A stretch of 5,376 bases of DNA from Pseudomonadota bacterium (GTDB taxonomy: Bacteria; Pseudomonadota; Alphaproteobacteria; Kiloniellales; J153). The stretch lies in assembly GCA_022572105.1 (NCBI GenBank), contig JACZWN010000212.1:1-5376 (forward strand), in the 5' to 3' direction. The notes under the pieces were generated by a model. That model made no database searches and was not told where the DNA came from. It saw only the letters and a list, made by a program, of their open reading frames with translations. A program made the translations under genes and the position numbers. Shown piece after piece: positions 1 through 5,200 of this stretch; within the stretch, counting starts at the first letter, position 1, and each line of letters begins with the position of its first letter.

Positions 1-84
1 CTTGGCAACGACCGGCCCCTGGTCTTGATCGCCGGGCTTTGCGTGCTGGAGAGCCAGGTGCTAGCCGGGATGGCGGCCGGGCTG
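1..84 (+). pseudogene. Decayed partial second copy of the 5' part of kdsA (codons about 14-53)
   Basis: This stretch aligns to the intact kdsA downstream. Positions 1-50 match 916-965 with three mismatches (positions 3, 38, 44). Positions 51-78 match 990-1017 with three more (59, 63, 68). Between the two blocks 24 bases of kdsA are missing, bounded by the short repeat GAGCC. After position 78 another 12 bases are missing, and 79-84 match 1030-1035. Five of the six substitutions go from C or G in kdsA to T or A here, as expected of decaying DNA. Both gaps are multiples of three, so the kdsA reading frame stays open, but the conserved IAGPC becomes IAGLC. The match starts at the window edge, so the relic probably extends upstream. 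It then runs directly into transposase sequence. It cannot encode a working enzyme. The alignment was made by eye. Confidence 0.85.
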
Positions 85-222
85 GTAATCGAGCGCACCT
101 TCGCCTGGCTCTGCCGCAACCGACGTCTCGCCACGGACTTCGAGACCCGCGTCGACAACGCCGCCGCCTATCTCCAGCTCGCCATGATCAAGCTATCGAC
201 CCGACGCCTCGCAACCGTTTGA
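79..222 (+). mobile_element. C-terminal remnant of an IS5-family-like transposase, fused in frame to the kdsA relic
   Basis: Frame 1 continues from the kdsA relic into a peptide beginning VIERTFAWLCRNRRLATDFE and ending STRRLATV, with a TGA at 220-222. The pattern (V/I)ERTFAWL-x-R-x-RRLAxDFE, then an aliphatic stretch and a terminal TRRLA, is what I know as the extreme C-terminus of IS5/IS4-type DDE transposases. In that family it holds the last catalytic glutamate region (here the E of IERTF). Only about 46 residues remain of a protein usually of some 250-300 or more (family knowledge), so the element is dead. I found no clear terminal inverted repeat. The stop of the convergent dsrE-like gene lies only 8 bp further on, so any right end is either lost or lies within about 223-240. 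The left boundary with kdsA sequence is uncertain by about 10 bases. Confidence 0.8.
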
Positions 223-230
223 CAGCATTC

Positions 231-599
231 TTAGAAGGTCAGCGTAGCGGCGCCATCCTTGATGAGTGCATGCATCGGCGCCGCGCCCGTGATCACGGTG
301 CCCTCGATGAGATCGTCCTCGCCGTAGGCCCGCGCCTTGACGCACGGGGTGCACGCCCAGAGCGTGCCGCCCCGGGCCAGGAAATCCTTGATCAAATCGG
401 CCAATGGCTCGAGCGGGTGCACCTGGGTCGCGTCGGCGGCCCCCTTGCGCACCAGGTCAACCCCCGAGCTGGTCAGAAATATCGACACCTTGAGGCCTGC
501 CGTGATCCCCCCGTTGGCGATGGTGAATCCAACCGAAGAAAGCTCATGGTCGATTCCATGGGCAATCATGACCACCAAATCGCGACTGTTTTCACTCAT
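231..599 (-). CDS. DsrE-family protein with a CxxC motif (small sulfur/redox-type protein)
   Basis: This is a 122-residue cytoplasmic protein with no signal peptide or membrane segment. The N-terminal strand RDLVVMIAHGID (6-17), the helix after it, GLKVSIFLTSSGVDLV (35-50) and the C-terminal DLIEGTVITGAAPMHALI region fit the DsrE/DsrF/YchN-like fold, and the length is typical. Residues 81-89 read W-A-C-T-P-C-V-K-A, giving Cys83 and Cys86 in a CxxC arrangement where DsrE relatives carry their reactive cysteine. Family members act in sulfur-relay or persulfide chemistry, usually as oligomers. The specific substrate cannot be read from sequence. The ATG at 599 is supported by a GGGAGAG six bases upstream. 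The gene is divergent from kdsA and convergent with the transposase remnant. It stands alone: no tusBCDE or dsr genes are in view, so a role in dissimilatory sulfur metabolism is not supported. Confidence 0.82.
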   Translation of the reverse strand: MSENSRDLVVMIAHGIDHELSSVGFTIANGGITAGLKVSIFLTSSGVDLVRKGAADATQVHPLEPLADLIKDFLARGGTLWACTPCVKARAYGEDDLIEGTVITGAAPMHALIKDGAATLTF

Positions 600-605
600 T
601 TCTTA

Positions 606-612
606 CTCTCCC
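606..612 (-). promoter_or_regulatory. Ribosome binding site of the dsrE-like gene
   Basis: Read on the minus strand this is GGGAGAG, six bases before the ATG at 599. It is a strong Shine-Dalgarno sequence and decides the start. Confidence 0.7.
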
Positions 613-783
613 GTTGGTTTAGCCGGGATTCCTCAGACAAGCCCCCCCCCGGCCGGCCGCGACAGTAGCACTATGGAGGACGCTGGACCAACTCAAGCCC
701 ATACCCGGGCTCAACCACCGCACCGGAACGACGACCGTGTTCATCCACCGCGCCGAAATCTGAGCCCGCTTCGTGCTTGCGGC

Positions 784-805
784 GCCTCGAAATTCGAACC
801 GAGGC
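784..805. repeat. Short inverted repeat in the kdsA upstream region
   Basis: GCCTCG (784-789) and CGAGGC (800-805) form a perfect 6-bp dyad around a 10-base centre that contains the palindrome TTCGAA. It lies about 70 bp before the kdsA start. No T-run follows, so it does not look like a terminator. It could be an operator half-site pair or chance in GC-rich DNA. The centre faintly resembles a tRNA T-loop, but no tRNA can be folded around it. Confidence 0.35.
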
Positions 806-876
806 CTTAACGGGCGTTGCGTTCCCGGGCGTCTCGTGGAAAAACAGGCTTCGCGGAACCCCTTTGAGCGAGCCCC

Positions 877-1725
877 ATGCCCGAAACCCGCCACGTCGAG
901 ATCGGCGACCTGACGCTCGGCAACGACCGGCCCCTGGTCTTGATCGCCGGGCCTTGCGCGCTGGAGAGCCGGGCGCACGCGCTGGAGATGAGCCAGGCGC
1001 TGGCCGAGATGGCGGCCAAGCTGGGGGTCGGGCTGATCTACAAGACCTCCTTCGACAAGGCCAACCGCACCAGCCTTAAATCCGACCGCGGCCTCGGCCT
1101 GGAGGAGGGGCTGCCGATCCTGGCCGAGGTGCGCGAGGCGAGCGGCCTGCCGGTGCTGACCGACGTGCACGCGCCCGAGCAGTGCGCGCCCGTGGCCGAG
1201 GTGGTCGACGTGCTGCAGATCCCGGCCTTCCTGTGCCGCCAGACCGATCTCCTGGTCGCCGCCGCCGAGACCGGCAAGGCGATCAACGTCAAGAAGGGCC
1301 AGTTCCTCGCCCCCTGGGACATGAAGAACGTGGTCGCCAAGATCGAGGGCGCGGGCAATTCCAACGTGCTGGTGACCGAGCGCGGCGCCTCGTTCGGCTA
1401 CAACACCCTGGTCTCCGACATGCGCTCCCTGCCGATCATGGCGGCCGAGACCGGCTGCCCGGTGGTGTTCGACGCGACCCATTCGGTGCAGCAGCCGGGC
1501 GGGCGCGGCACCACCAGCGGCGGCCAGCGCGAGTTCGTGCCGGTGCTGGCGCGCGCCGCCGTCGCCGTGGGGGTCGCCGCGGTCTTCATGGAGACCCACC
1601 AGGACCCGGACAACGCGCCCTCCGACGGCCCCAACATGGTGCCGCTCGAGCAATTGCCGGCGCTGGTCGAGACCCTGCTGGAACTCGACCGCATCGCCAA
1701 GGCGCGGCCGGCCGCGATCGGATGA
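877..1725 (+). CDS. kdsA: 3-deoxy-8-phosphooctulonate synthase (Kdo-8-phosphate synthase), metal-dependent type
   Basis: KdsA condenses phosphoenolpyruvate with arabinose-5-phosphate to give Kdo-8-phosphate, an early cytoplasmic step towards the Kdo of lipid A/LPS. The 282-residue protein has the normal family length and a single TIM-barrel DAHP-synthase-like domain. Recognisable motifs are IAGPCALES (23-31), KTSFDKANRTS (56-66), TDVH (95-98), NVKKGQF (137-143), TERG (167-170), FDATHSVQQPGG (198-209) and METHQDPDNAPSDGPN (238-253). Cys27, His202, Glu239 and Asp250 match the four metal ligands of the Aquifex-type enzyme (Cys11, His185, Glu222, Asp233) with the same spacing after the first. The metal-independent E. 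coli enzyme has Asn in place of the Cys. The ATG at 877 is chosen because the family N-terminus begins just before IAGPC. Its ribosome binding site is weak. eno follows after 19 bp. A decayed copy of its 5' part lies about 915 bp upstream. Confidence 0.97.
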   Translation: MPETRHVEIGDLTLGNDRPLVLIAGPCALESRAHALEMSQALAEMAAKLGVGLIYKTSFDKANRTSLKSDRGLGLEEGLPILAEVREASGLPVLTDVHAPEQCAPVAEVVDVLQIPAFLCRQTDLLVAAAETGKAINVKKGQFLAPWDMKNVVAKIEGAGNSNVLVTERGASFGYNTLVSDMRSLPIMAAETGCPVVFDATHSVQQPGGRGTTSGGQREFVPVLARAAVAVGVAAVFMETHQDPDNAPSDGPNMVPLEQLPALVETLLELDRIAKARPAAIG

Positions 1726-1727
1726 CC

Positions 1728-1740
1728 AGGAGACGGGAAG
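1728..1740 (+). promoter_or_regulatory. Ribosome binding site region of eno
   Basis: AGGAG (1728-1732) and GGGAAG (1735-1740) both lie in the 19-bp gap between the kdsA stop and the eno ATG at 1745. The second has the tighter spacing of four bases, the first twelve. Either could serve. With so short a gap, eno is probably co-transcribed with kdsA. Confidence 0.55.
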
Positions 1741-1744
1741 CCGC

Positions 1745-3031
1745 ATGACCGCGATCGTCGACATCAAGGGCCGGGAGATCCTGGACTCCCGGGGCAATCC
1801 GACCGTCGAGGTGGACGTTACCCTGGAGACCGGCGCCTTCGGGCGCGCGGCGGTGCCCTCCGGCGCCTCGACCGGCGCCCACGAGGCCGTCGAGCTGCGC
1901 GACGGCGATCAGGCGCGTTACGGCGGCAAGGGGGTCTTAAAAGCGGTCGAGGCGGTCAACCACGACCTGCTCGACCTGCTTTCCGGACTCGACGCCGAGG
2001 ACCAGGGCCTGATCGACGGCATGATGATCGAGCTCGACGGCAGCGCCGACAAGTCCACGCTCGGCGCCAACGCCATCCTCGGCGTCAGCCTCGCGGTCGC
2101 CAAGGCCGCGGCCGAGGAGGCGGGCCTGCCGCTCTATCGTTACCTGGGCGGCGTCGGCGCCCGCACCCTGCCGGTGCCGCTCATGAACATCGTCAACGGC
2201 GGCGCCCACGGCGACAACGCCCTCGACATCCAGGAGTTCATGATCGTGCCGCTCGGCGCGGCCAGCATCGCCGAGGCGGTGCGCATGGGCTCCGAGGTCT
2301 TCCACGCGCTCAAGGCGGCCCTCGGCGAGGCCGGCCACAACACCAACGTCGGCGACGAGGGCGGCTTCGCGCCGAACCTGGGATCGGCGGACGAAGCGCT
2401 CGGCTTCGTCACCAAGGCGATCGAGGCGGCCGGCTACAGACCCGGCGAGGACGTCATGCTGGCGCTCGACTGCGCGGCCAGCGAGTTCTTCACGGACGGC
2501 GCCTACGTGCTGGCCGGCGAGGGCAAGACGCTCGACGCCGCCGCCATGGTCGACTACCTGGGGGATCTTTGCGGGCGCTATCCGATCTTCTCGCTCGAGG
2601 ACCCCATGGCCGAGGACGACTGGGACGGCTGGACCGCGCTGACCGAGGCATTGGGCGACCGGGTGCAGGTCATCGGCGACGACGTCTTCGTCACCAACCC
2701 GGCGCGCCTGACCCGGGGCATCGGGCAAGGCGCGGCCAATTCGATCCTGATCAAGCTGAACCAGATCGGCACCCTCACCGAGACCCTGGAGACGGTCGAT
2801 ATGGCGCACAGGGCCGGCTACACGGCGGTCATCTCGCACCGCTCCGGCGAGACCGAGGACACGACCATCGCCGATCTCGCGGTGGCCACCAACTGCGGCC
2901 AGATCAAGACCGGCTCGCTGTCGCGCTCCGAGCGCACCGCCAAGTACAACCAGCTCCTGCGCATCGAGGAGGCGCTCGGCCCGGCGGCGGTCTATGCCGG
3001 CGCGAGCGTGCTCAGGGCGGCCGCGGGCTGA
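1745..3031 (+). CDS. eno: Enolase (phosphopyruvate hydratase)
   Basis: Enolase interconverts 2-phosphoglycerate and phosphoenolpyruvate in glycolysis and gluconeogenesis. It is a cytoplasmic Mg-dependent enzyme and in bacteria may also join the RNA degradosome. The 428 residues are full length. The N-terminal domain includes ILDSRGNPTVEVDV (12-25) and the mobile active-site loop SGASTGAHEA (39-48). The barrel domain carries NGGAHGDN with His155, and GDEGGFAPN with the catalytic acid Glu205. Metal ligands are Asp242, Glu285 (SLEDPMAEDDW) and Asp312 (GDDVFVTNP). The catalytic base is Lys337 (LIKLNQIGT), followed by SHRSGETED (364-372) and the signature-like IKTGSLSRSERTAKYNQ. All key residues are present. 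It lies 19 bp after kdsA, and its TGA sits 8 bp before the proposed acetyltransferase start, so the three are likely one unit. Its product, phosphoenolpyruvate, is a substrate of KdsA. Confidence 0.98.
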   Translation: MTAIVDIKGREILDSRGNPTVEVDVTLETGAFGRAAVPSGASTGAHEAVELRDGDQARYGGKGVLKAVEAVNHDLLDLLSGLDAEDQGLIDGMMIELDGSADKSTLGANAILGVSLAVAKAAAEEAGLPLYRYLGGVGARTLPVPLMNIVNGGAHGDNALDIQEFMIVPLGAASIAEAVRMGSEVFHALKAALGEAGHNTNVGDEGGFAPNLGSADEALGFVTKAIEAAGYRPGEDVMLALDCAASEFFTDGAYVLAGEGKTLDAAAMVDYLGDLCGRYPIFSLEDPMAEDDWDGWTALTEALGDRVQVIGDDVFVTNPARLTRGIGQGAANSILIKLNQIGTLTETLETVDMAHRAGYTAVISHRSGETEDTTIADLAVATNCGQIKTGSLSRSERTAKYNQLLRIEEALGPAAVYAGASVLRAAAG

Positions 3032-3039
3032 TCCGGCTT

Positions 3040-3531
3040 GTGGCCGGGCCCGGCGACCGCGGGATCGTCCTGCGCGCGGCGCGGGATGCGGATGGGGCGG
3101 GCGTCATCGCCGTCGTTGCCGCCGCCTACGCCGAATACCCGGGGTGCCTTCTGGACGTGGAGGCCGAAGTGCCGGAGCTGAAGGCGCCGGCCAGCGCCTA
3201 CGCCCGCAAGTCCGGGCGGTTCTGGGTCGCCGAGGGGGGCGGGCGCATCCTCGGCTGCGTCGCCTGCCGGCCGGCGCCGGAGCACGGCCTGGAGCTGGAG
3301 AAGCTCTACGTCGCCCGCGCCGCCCGCCGCACCGGCCTCGGCACGCGCCTGCTCGACCTGGTCGAGGCGGAGGCCACGGCCCGACAGGCCGCCTACATCA
3401 CGCTCTGGACCGATACCCGCTTCGCGGCCGCGCACGCCTTCTATAAAGCCCACGGCTTCCGCCGCAGCGGCCGGCGCGAACTGGACGACGCCAGCCAAAG
3501 CGTCGAGTACGGCTTCCGCAAGGACCTTTAG
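3040..3531 (+). CDS. GNAT-family N-acetyltransferase, substrate unknown
   Basis: This is a 163-residue single-domain acetyl-CoA-dependent acetyltransferase. The order is the usual GNAT one: an N-terminal strand and helix (IVLRAARDADGAGVIAVVAAAY, 9-30, given in two parts: IVLRAARDADGAG and VIAVVAAAY), then RFWVAEGGGRILGCVACRP (60-78). Motif A, LEKLYVARAARRTGLG (86-101), contains the acetyl-CoA pyrophosphate loop R96-R-T-G-L-G101. Motif B, TLWTDTRFAAAHAFYKAHGF (121-140), is followed by a C-terminal strand ending EYGFRKDL. Substrate cannot be told: GNATs modify amines on proteins, metabolites or antibiotics. No in-frame ATG gives the whole domain. GTG at 3040 is chosen because it lies 8 bp after the eno stop, suggesting translational coupling, but no Shine-Dalgarno is evident and the start is uncertain. 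The frame stays open back into eno, which is normal in GC-rich DNA. Its place between eno and ftsB is not part of the usual order I know. Confidence 0.85.
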   Translation: MAGPGDRGIVLRAARDADGAGVIAVVAAAYAEYPGCLLDVEAEVPELKAPASAYARKSGRFWVAEGGGRILGCVACRPAPEHGLELEKLYVARAARRTGLGTRLLDLVEAEATARQAAYITLWTDTRFAAAHAFYKAHGFRRSGRRELDDASQSVEYGFRKDL

Positions 3532-3614
3532 GGTGGCACCTTTCCTGAATCCCTTTGGAATCTCACGGCTTTTTCGCTTGACGCGGCGACGGGCCCTGTG
3601 ATTCGCTCTCGCCC
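3532..3614 (+). promoter_or_regulatory. Gap before ftsB with a weak possible promoter
   Basis: The 83-bp gap includes TTGACG at 3578-3583, five of six to the -35 consensus, but 17 bases later only ATTCGC (3601-3606), which is a poor -10. A start there would leave almost no leader before the ATG at 3615. No terminator hairpin with a T-run is seen, so read-through from the eno unit is the simpler view. Confidence 0.25.
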
Positions 3615-3953
3615 ATGGCGCTGCTTCGCGAAATTCGGGTGCGCGCGCGCAAGATCGCGCCGCCGGTCCTGGCGGCCTGCGTGGTCGCCTACTTCGGCTA
3701 TCACGCGCTCCACGGCGAGCGCGGCTTCCCGGCTTGGCGCGAGCTCAAGCGGGACCTGAGCCAAGCGCGCGCGACCGAGGCGCGCCTGGCCGACGACCGC
3801 GCCCGGCTCGCGCGCCGGGTCGGCCTCCTGCGCCCCGACAACCTCGATCCCGACCTGCTCGAAGAGCGGGCCAACCTGCTGCTCGGCTACAGCCACGACG
3901 ACGACCTCGTTATCCTGCTTCCGGGCCGGCGCGGCGAGCCCGACCGACGTTGA
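3615..3953 (+). CDS. ftsB: Septum formation initiator FtsB (DivIC family)
   Basis: FtsB is a small bitopic inner-membrane protein of the divisome. With FtsL and FtsQ it forms the complex that licenses septal peptidoglycan synthesis. The 112 residues are normal length. A short basic cytoplasmic tail (residues 1-14, RVRARK) is followed by one membrane segment, about 15-33 (APPVLAACVVAYFGYHAL). A coiled coil runs about 41-71 (WRELKRDLSQ, EARLADDRARL), and the periplasmic end LDPDLLEERANLLLGY (77-92) is followed by DDDLVILL. That last block resembles the alphaproteobacterial DPDxLxERAR-x-LLGY pattern. Placement between eno and pdhA matches the order I recall for alphaproteobacteria. The ATG at 3615 has no clear Shine-Dalgarno but sits right for the membrane segment. 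Sequence conservation in this family is low, so the name rests on architecture, the C-terminal motif and neighbours together. Confidence 0.88.
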   Translation: MALLREIRVRARKIAPPVLAACVVAYFGYHALHGERGFPAWRELKRDLSQARATEARLADDRARLARRVGLLRPDNLDPDLLEERANLLLGYSHDDDLVILLPGRRGEPDRR

Positions 3954-4026
3954 TCGGCGGCCCTTCTCGGGGTCTGGCGCGCGATAAATTAATCGAAAAT
4001 CGGTTTATTTAAAGAAAACGACGTGA

Positions 4027-4052
4027 TTGCAATGGTTTATCCACCATTGCAA
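4027..4052. repeat. 10-bp perfect inverted repeat upstream of pdhA (candidate operator)
   Basis: TTGCAATGGT (4027-4036) and ACCATTGCAA (4043-4052) are perfect reverse complements separated by TTATCC. Twenty paired bases in an AT-rich region about 90-110 bp before the pdhA ATG are unlikely to be chance. No T-run follows on either strand, so an intrinsic terminator is unlikely, and a binding site for a dimeric regulator fits better. The inner TGGT...ACCA recalls the PdhR box of enterobacteria (TGGT-N3-ACCA), but the spacer here is six, so PdhR itself is not supported. Confidence 0.7.
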
Positions 4053-4055
4053 AAT
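4027..4055 (+). promoter_or_regulatory. Possible sigma-70 type promoter of pdhA overlapping the inverted repeat
   Basis: TTGCAA (4027-4032), a 17-base spacer and CAAAAT (4050-4055) match the -35 and -10 consensus at four of six each. A second, equally weak reading is TTGCAA (4047-4052), 17 bases, TATTCT (4070-4075). In either case the inverted repeat would overlap polymerase contacts, which suggests repression. The assignment is tentative. Confidence 0.35.
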
Positions 4056-4083
4056 AGCTTGGCAACCCCTATTCTCGGGTCCT

Positions 4084-4096
4084 AAGCGGACCGCTT
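4084..4096. repeat. Short palindrome in the presumed pdhA leader
   Basis: AAGCGG-A-CCGCTT is a perfect 6-bp dyad around one central base. It overlaps a smaller dyad GGTCC/GGACC (4078-4092). It lies downstream of the candidate promoter and could be a second operator or chance. Confidence 0.35.
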
Positions 4097-4124
4097 TCCA
4101 GGCCACTTTGCGGGCGGCTGTGTC

Positions 4125-4130
4125 GGGGGA
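4125..4130 (+). promoter_or_regulatory. Ribosome binding site of pdhA
   Basis: GGGGGA lies nine bases before the ATG at 4140. It supports that start and hence the basic N-terminal tail of PdhA being translated. Confidence 0.5.
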
Positions 4131-4139
4131 CGTACTTCC

Positions 4140-5189
4140 ATGGCGACGAAGGCAAAGAGGGCGCCGGCCAAAAAGGCGGCGACCAGGAAAACCGCCGGCA
4201 AGCGCGGCCCGGGCGCGCCGGTGGTCTCGGCTTACGGCGCCGCGGAGCTGCTCGAGTACTACCGCGGCATGCTGCTTATCCGCCGCTTCGAGGAGAAGGC
4301 CGGGCAGATGTACGGCATGGGCCTGATCGGCGGCTTCTGCCACCTCTACATCGGCCAGGAGGCGGTGGTCGTCGGCATGCAGGCGGCGTTGATCGAAGGC
4401 GACAGCGTGCTCACCTCGTACCGCGACCACGGCCACATGCTGGCCTGCGGCATGGACGCCAAGGGCGTCATGGCGGAACTCACCGGGCGCCGCGGCGGCT
4501 ATTCCAAGGGCAAGGGCGGCTCCATGCACATGTTCAGCCGCGAAAAAGGCTTCTTCGGCGGCCACGGCATCGTCGGCGCCCAGGTGCCGATCGGCACCGG
4601 CCTCGCCTTCGCCCACAAGTACCGCGAGAAGGACGCGGTCTGCCTGACCTATCTGGGCGACGGCGCGGTCAACCAGGGCCAGGTCTACGAGGCCTTCAAC
4701 ATGGCCGCGCTGTGGCGGCTGCCGGTCGTCTACGTGATCGAGAATAACAAGTACGCCATGGGCACCAGCATCGAGCGCTCCTCGGCGCGCACCGACCTCT
4801 ATCACCGGGGCCAGGCCTACGGCATCCCCGGCGCCCAAGCCGACGGCATGGACGTGCTCGCGGTCAAGGAGGCCGGCGCCAAGGTCGTGGCCCAGGCGCG
4901 CGCCGGCAAGGGGCCCTTCATCCTCGAGTTGCTGACCTACCGCTACCGCGGGCACTCGATGTCGGACCCGGCCAAATACCGCTCCAAGGAGGAGGTCCAG
5001 AAGACGCGCCAGGAGCGCGACCCGATCGAGCGCCTGCGCGCCGCCCTGCTCGACGAAAAGGTCGTCGAGGAAGCCGAGCTCAAGGCGATCGACCGCGAGG
5101 TCAAGGACGTGGTCTCCGAGGCCGCCGAGTTCGCCCAGAACAGCCCCGAGCCGGACCCCGCCGAGCTCTACACCGACGTCACCGCCTAA
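4140..5189 (+). CDS. pdhA: Pyruvate dehydrogenase E1 component, alpha subunit
   Basis: E1-alpha, with E1-beta, binds thiamine diphosphate, decarboxylates pyruvate and passes the acetyl group to the lipoyl domain of the complex. The 349 residues are typical for the mitochondrial-like alpha2-beta2 type. The thiamine diphosphate motif starts at GDGAVNQG (173-180) and ends at ENNKYAMG (201-208). Other conserved blocks are FCHLYIGQEA (66-75), SYRDHGH (93-99), GYSKGKGGSMHMF (120-132) and GGHGIVGAQVPIGTGLA (140-156). YRYRGHSMSDP (267-277) corresponds to the regulatory serine loop of the mitochondrial enzyme. Those motifs favour pyruvate over branched-chain keto acids. Residues 1-25 form a Lys/Ala/Arg-rich tail (KRAPAKKAATRK) before the folded domain. 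Downstream, after 23 bp, comes a lipoyl-domain gene, as in alphaproteobacterial pdhA-pdhB-pdhC clusters. It probably has its own promoter in the AT-rich region before it. Confidence 0.96.
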   Translation: MATKAKRAPAKKAATRKTAGKRGPGAPVVSAYGAAELLEYYRGMLLIRRFEEKAGQMYGMGLIGGFCHLYIGQEAVVVGMQAALIEGDSVLTSYRDHGHMLACGMDAKGVMAELTGRRGGYSKGKGGSMHMFSREKGFFGGHGIVGAQVPIGTGLAFAHKYREKDAVCLTYLGDGAVNQGQVYEAFNMAALWRLPVVYVIENNKYAMGTSIERSSARTDLYHRGQAYGIPGAQADGMDVLAVKEAGAKVVAQARAGKGPFILELLTYRYRGHSMSDPAKYRSKEEVQKTRQERDPIERLRAALLDEKVVEEAELKAIDREVKDVVSEAAEFAQNSPEPDPAELYTDVTA

Positions 5190-5200
5190 CAGACCGTTTC

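Larger units (their letters stand above)
600..876. other. 277-bp divergent intergenic region between the dsrE-like gene and kdsA
   Basis: This region must hold the promoters of both divergent genes, but I see no confident -35/-10 pair for either. Visible structure includes a run of nine C at 642-650 followed directly by GGCCGGCC, and a short dyad AGCCC/GGGCT at 696-711. A hairpin lies at 784-805. The 7-bp direct repeat CGGGCGT occurs at 811-817 and 826-832, starts 15 bp apart. Short open frames cross the region on both strands, but none has a recognisable product or a good ribosome binding site. kdsA has only a weak GAGCGAG (866-872) before its ATG. Confidence 0.6.
3954..4139 (+). other. 186-bp intergenic region before pdhA, partly AT-rich, with two dyads
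   Basis: After the ftsB stop the sequence turns clearly AT-rich at about 3983-4060, unlike the GC-rich genes around it, for example the stretch TAAATTAATCGAAAATC. No T-tailed terminator for ftsB is visible. The region carries a strong inverted repeat at 4027-4052, a possible promoter overlapping it, and a second short palindrome at 4084-4096. It ends with GGGGGA at 4125-4130 as the ribosome binding site. This is the most likely place for an independent pdh operon promoter. Confidence 0.65.

Noticed and set aside
223..240. Right terminal inverted repeat of the IS element just after the transposase stop
   Set aside because: The sequence could hold a remnant of an IS end, but without the left end or a matching repeat in the window it cannot be supported.
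39..668. Plus-strand open frame of 209 codons opposite the dsrE-like gene
   Set aside because: The minus-strand frame has a clear family fold, a CxxC motif and a good ribosome binding site. This frame is its shadow.
784..805. Possible tRNA T-arm (TTCGAA within a stem)
   Set aside because: No acceptor, D or anticodon arms can be placed around it, and the stem and loop lengths are wrong for a T-arm.
619..1797. Long minus-strand open frame (392 codons) across kdsA and its upstream region
   Set aside because: It lies antisense to a well-supported kdsA, has low-complexity Gly/Ala/Arg/His-rich composition and no recognisable domain. It is an expected shadow in GC-rich DNA.
1937..2839. Minus-strand open frame of 300 codons within eno
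   Set aside because: It is antisense to an enolase with all catalytic residues intact, and the translation has shadow-like composition with no motif.
4027..4052. The dyad before pdhA as an intrinsic terminator of ftsB
   Set aside because: The stem is not GC-rich and is followed by AAAATAG on the plus strand rather than a T-run. The minus strand also lacks an immediate T-run.
4059..4076. Sigma-54 promoter suggested by TTGGCA before pdhA
   Set aside because: The GC expected at the -12 element is absent at the required distance from the GG.
4005..4955. Minus-strand open frame of 316 codons across pdhA and its upstream region
   Set aside because: It is antisense to pdhA, with no family motif. 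The part crossing the intergenic region is not supported by a ribosome binding site.
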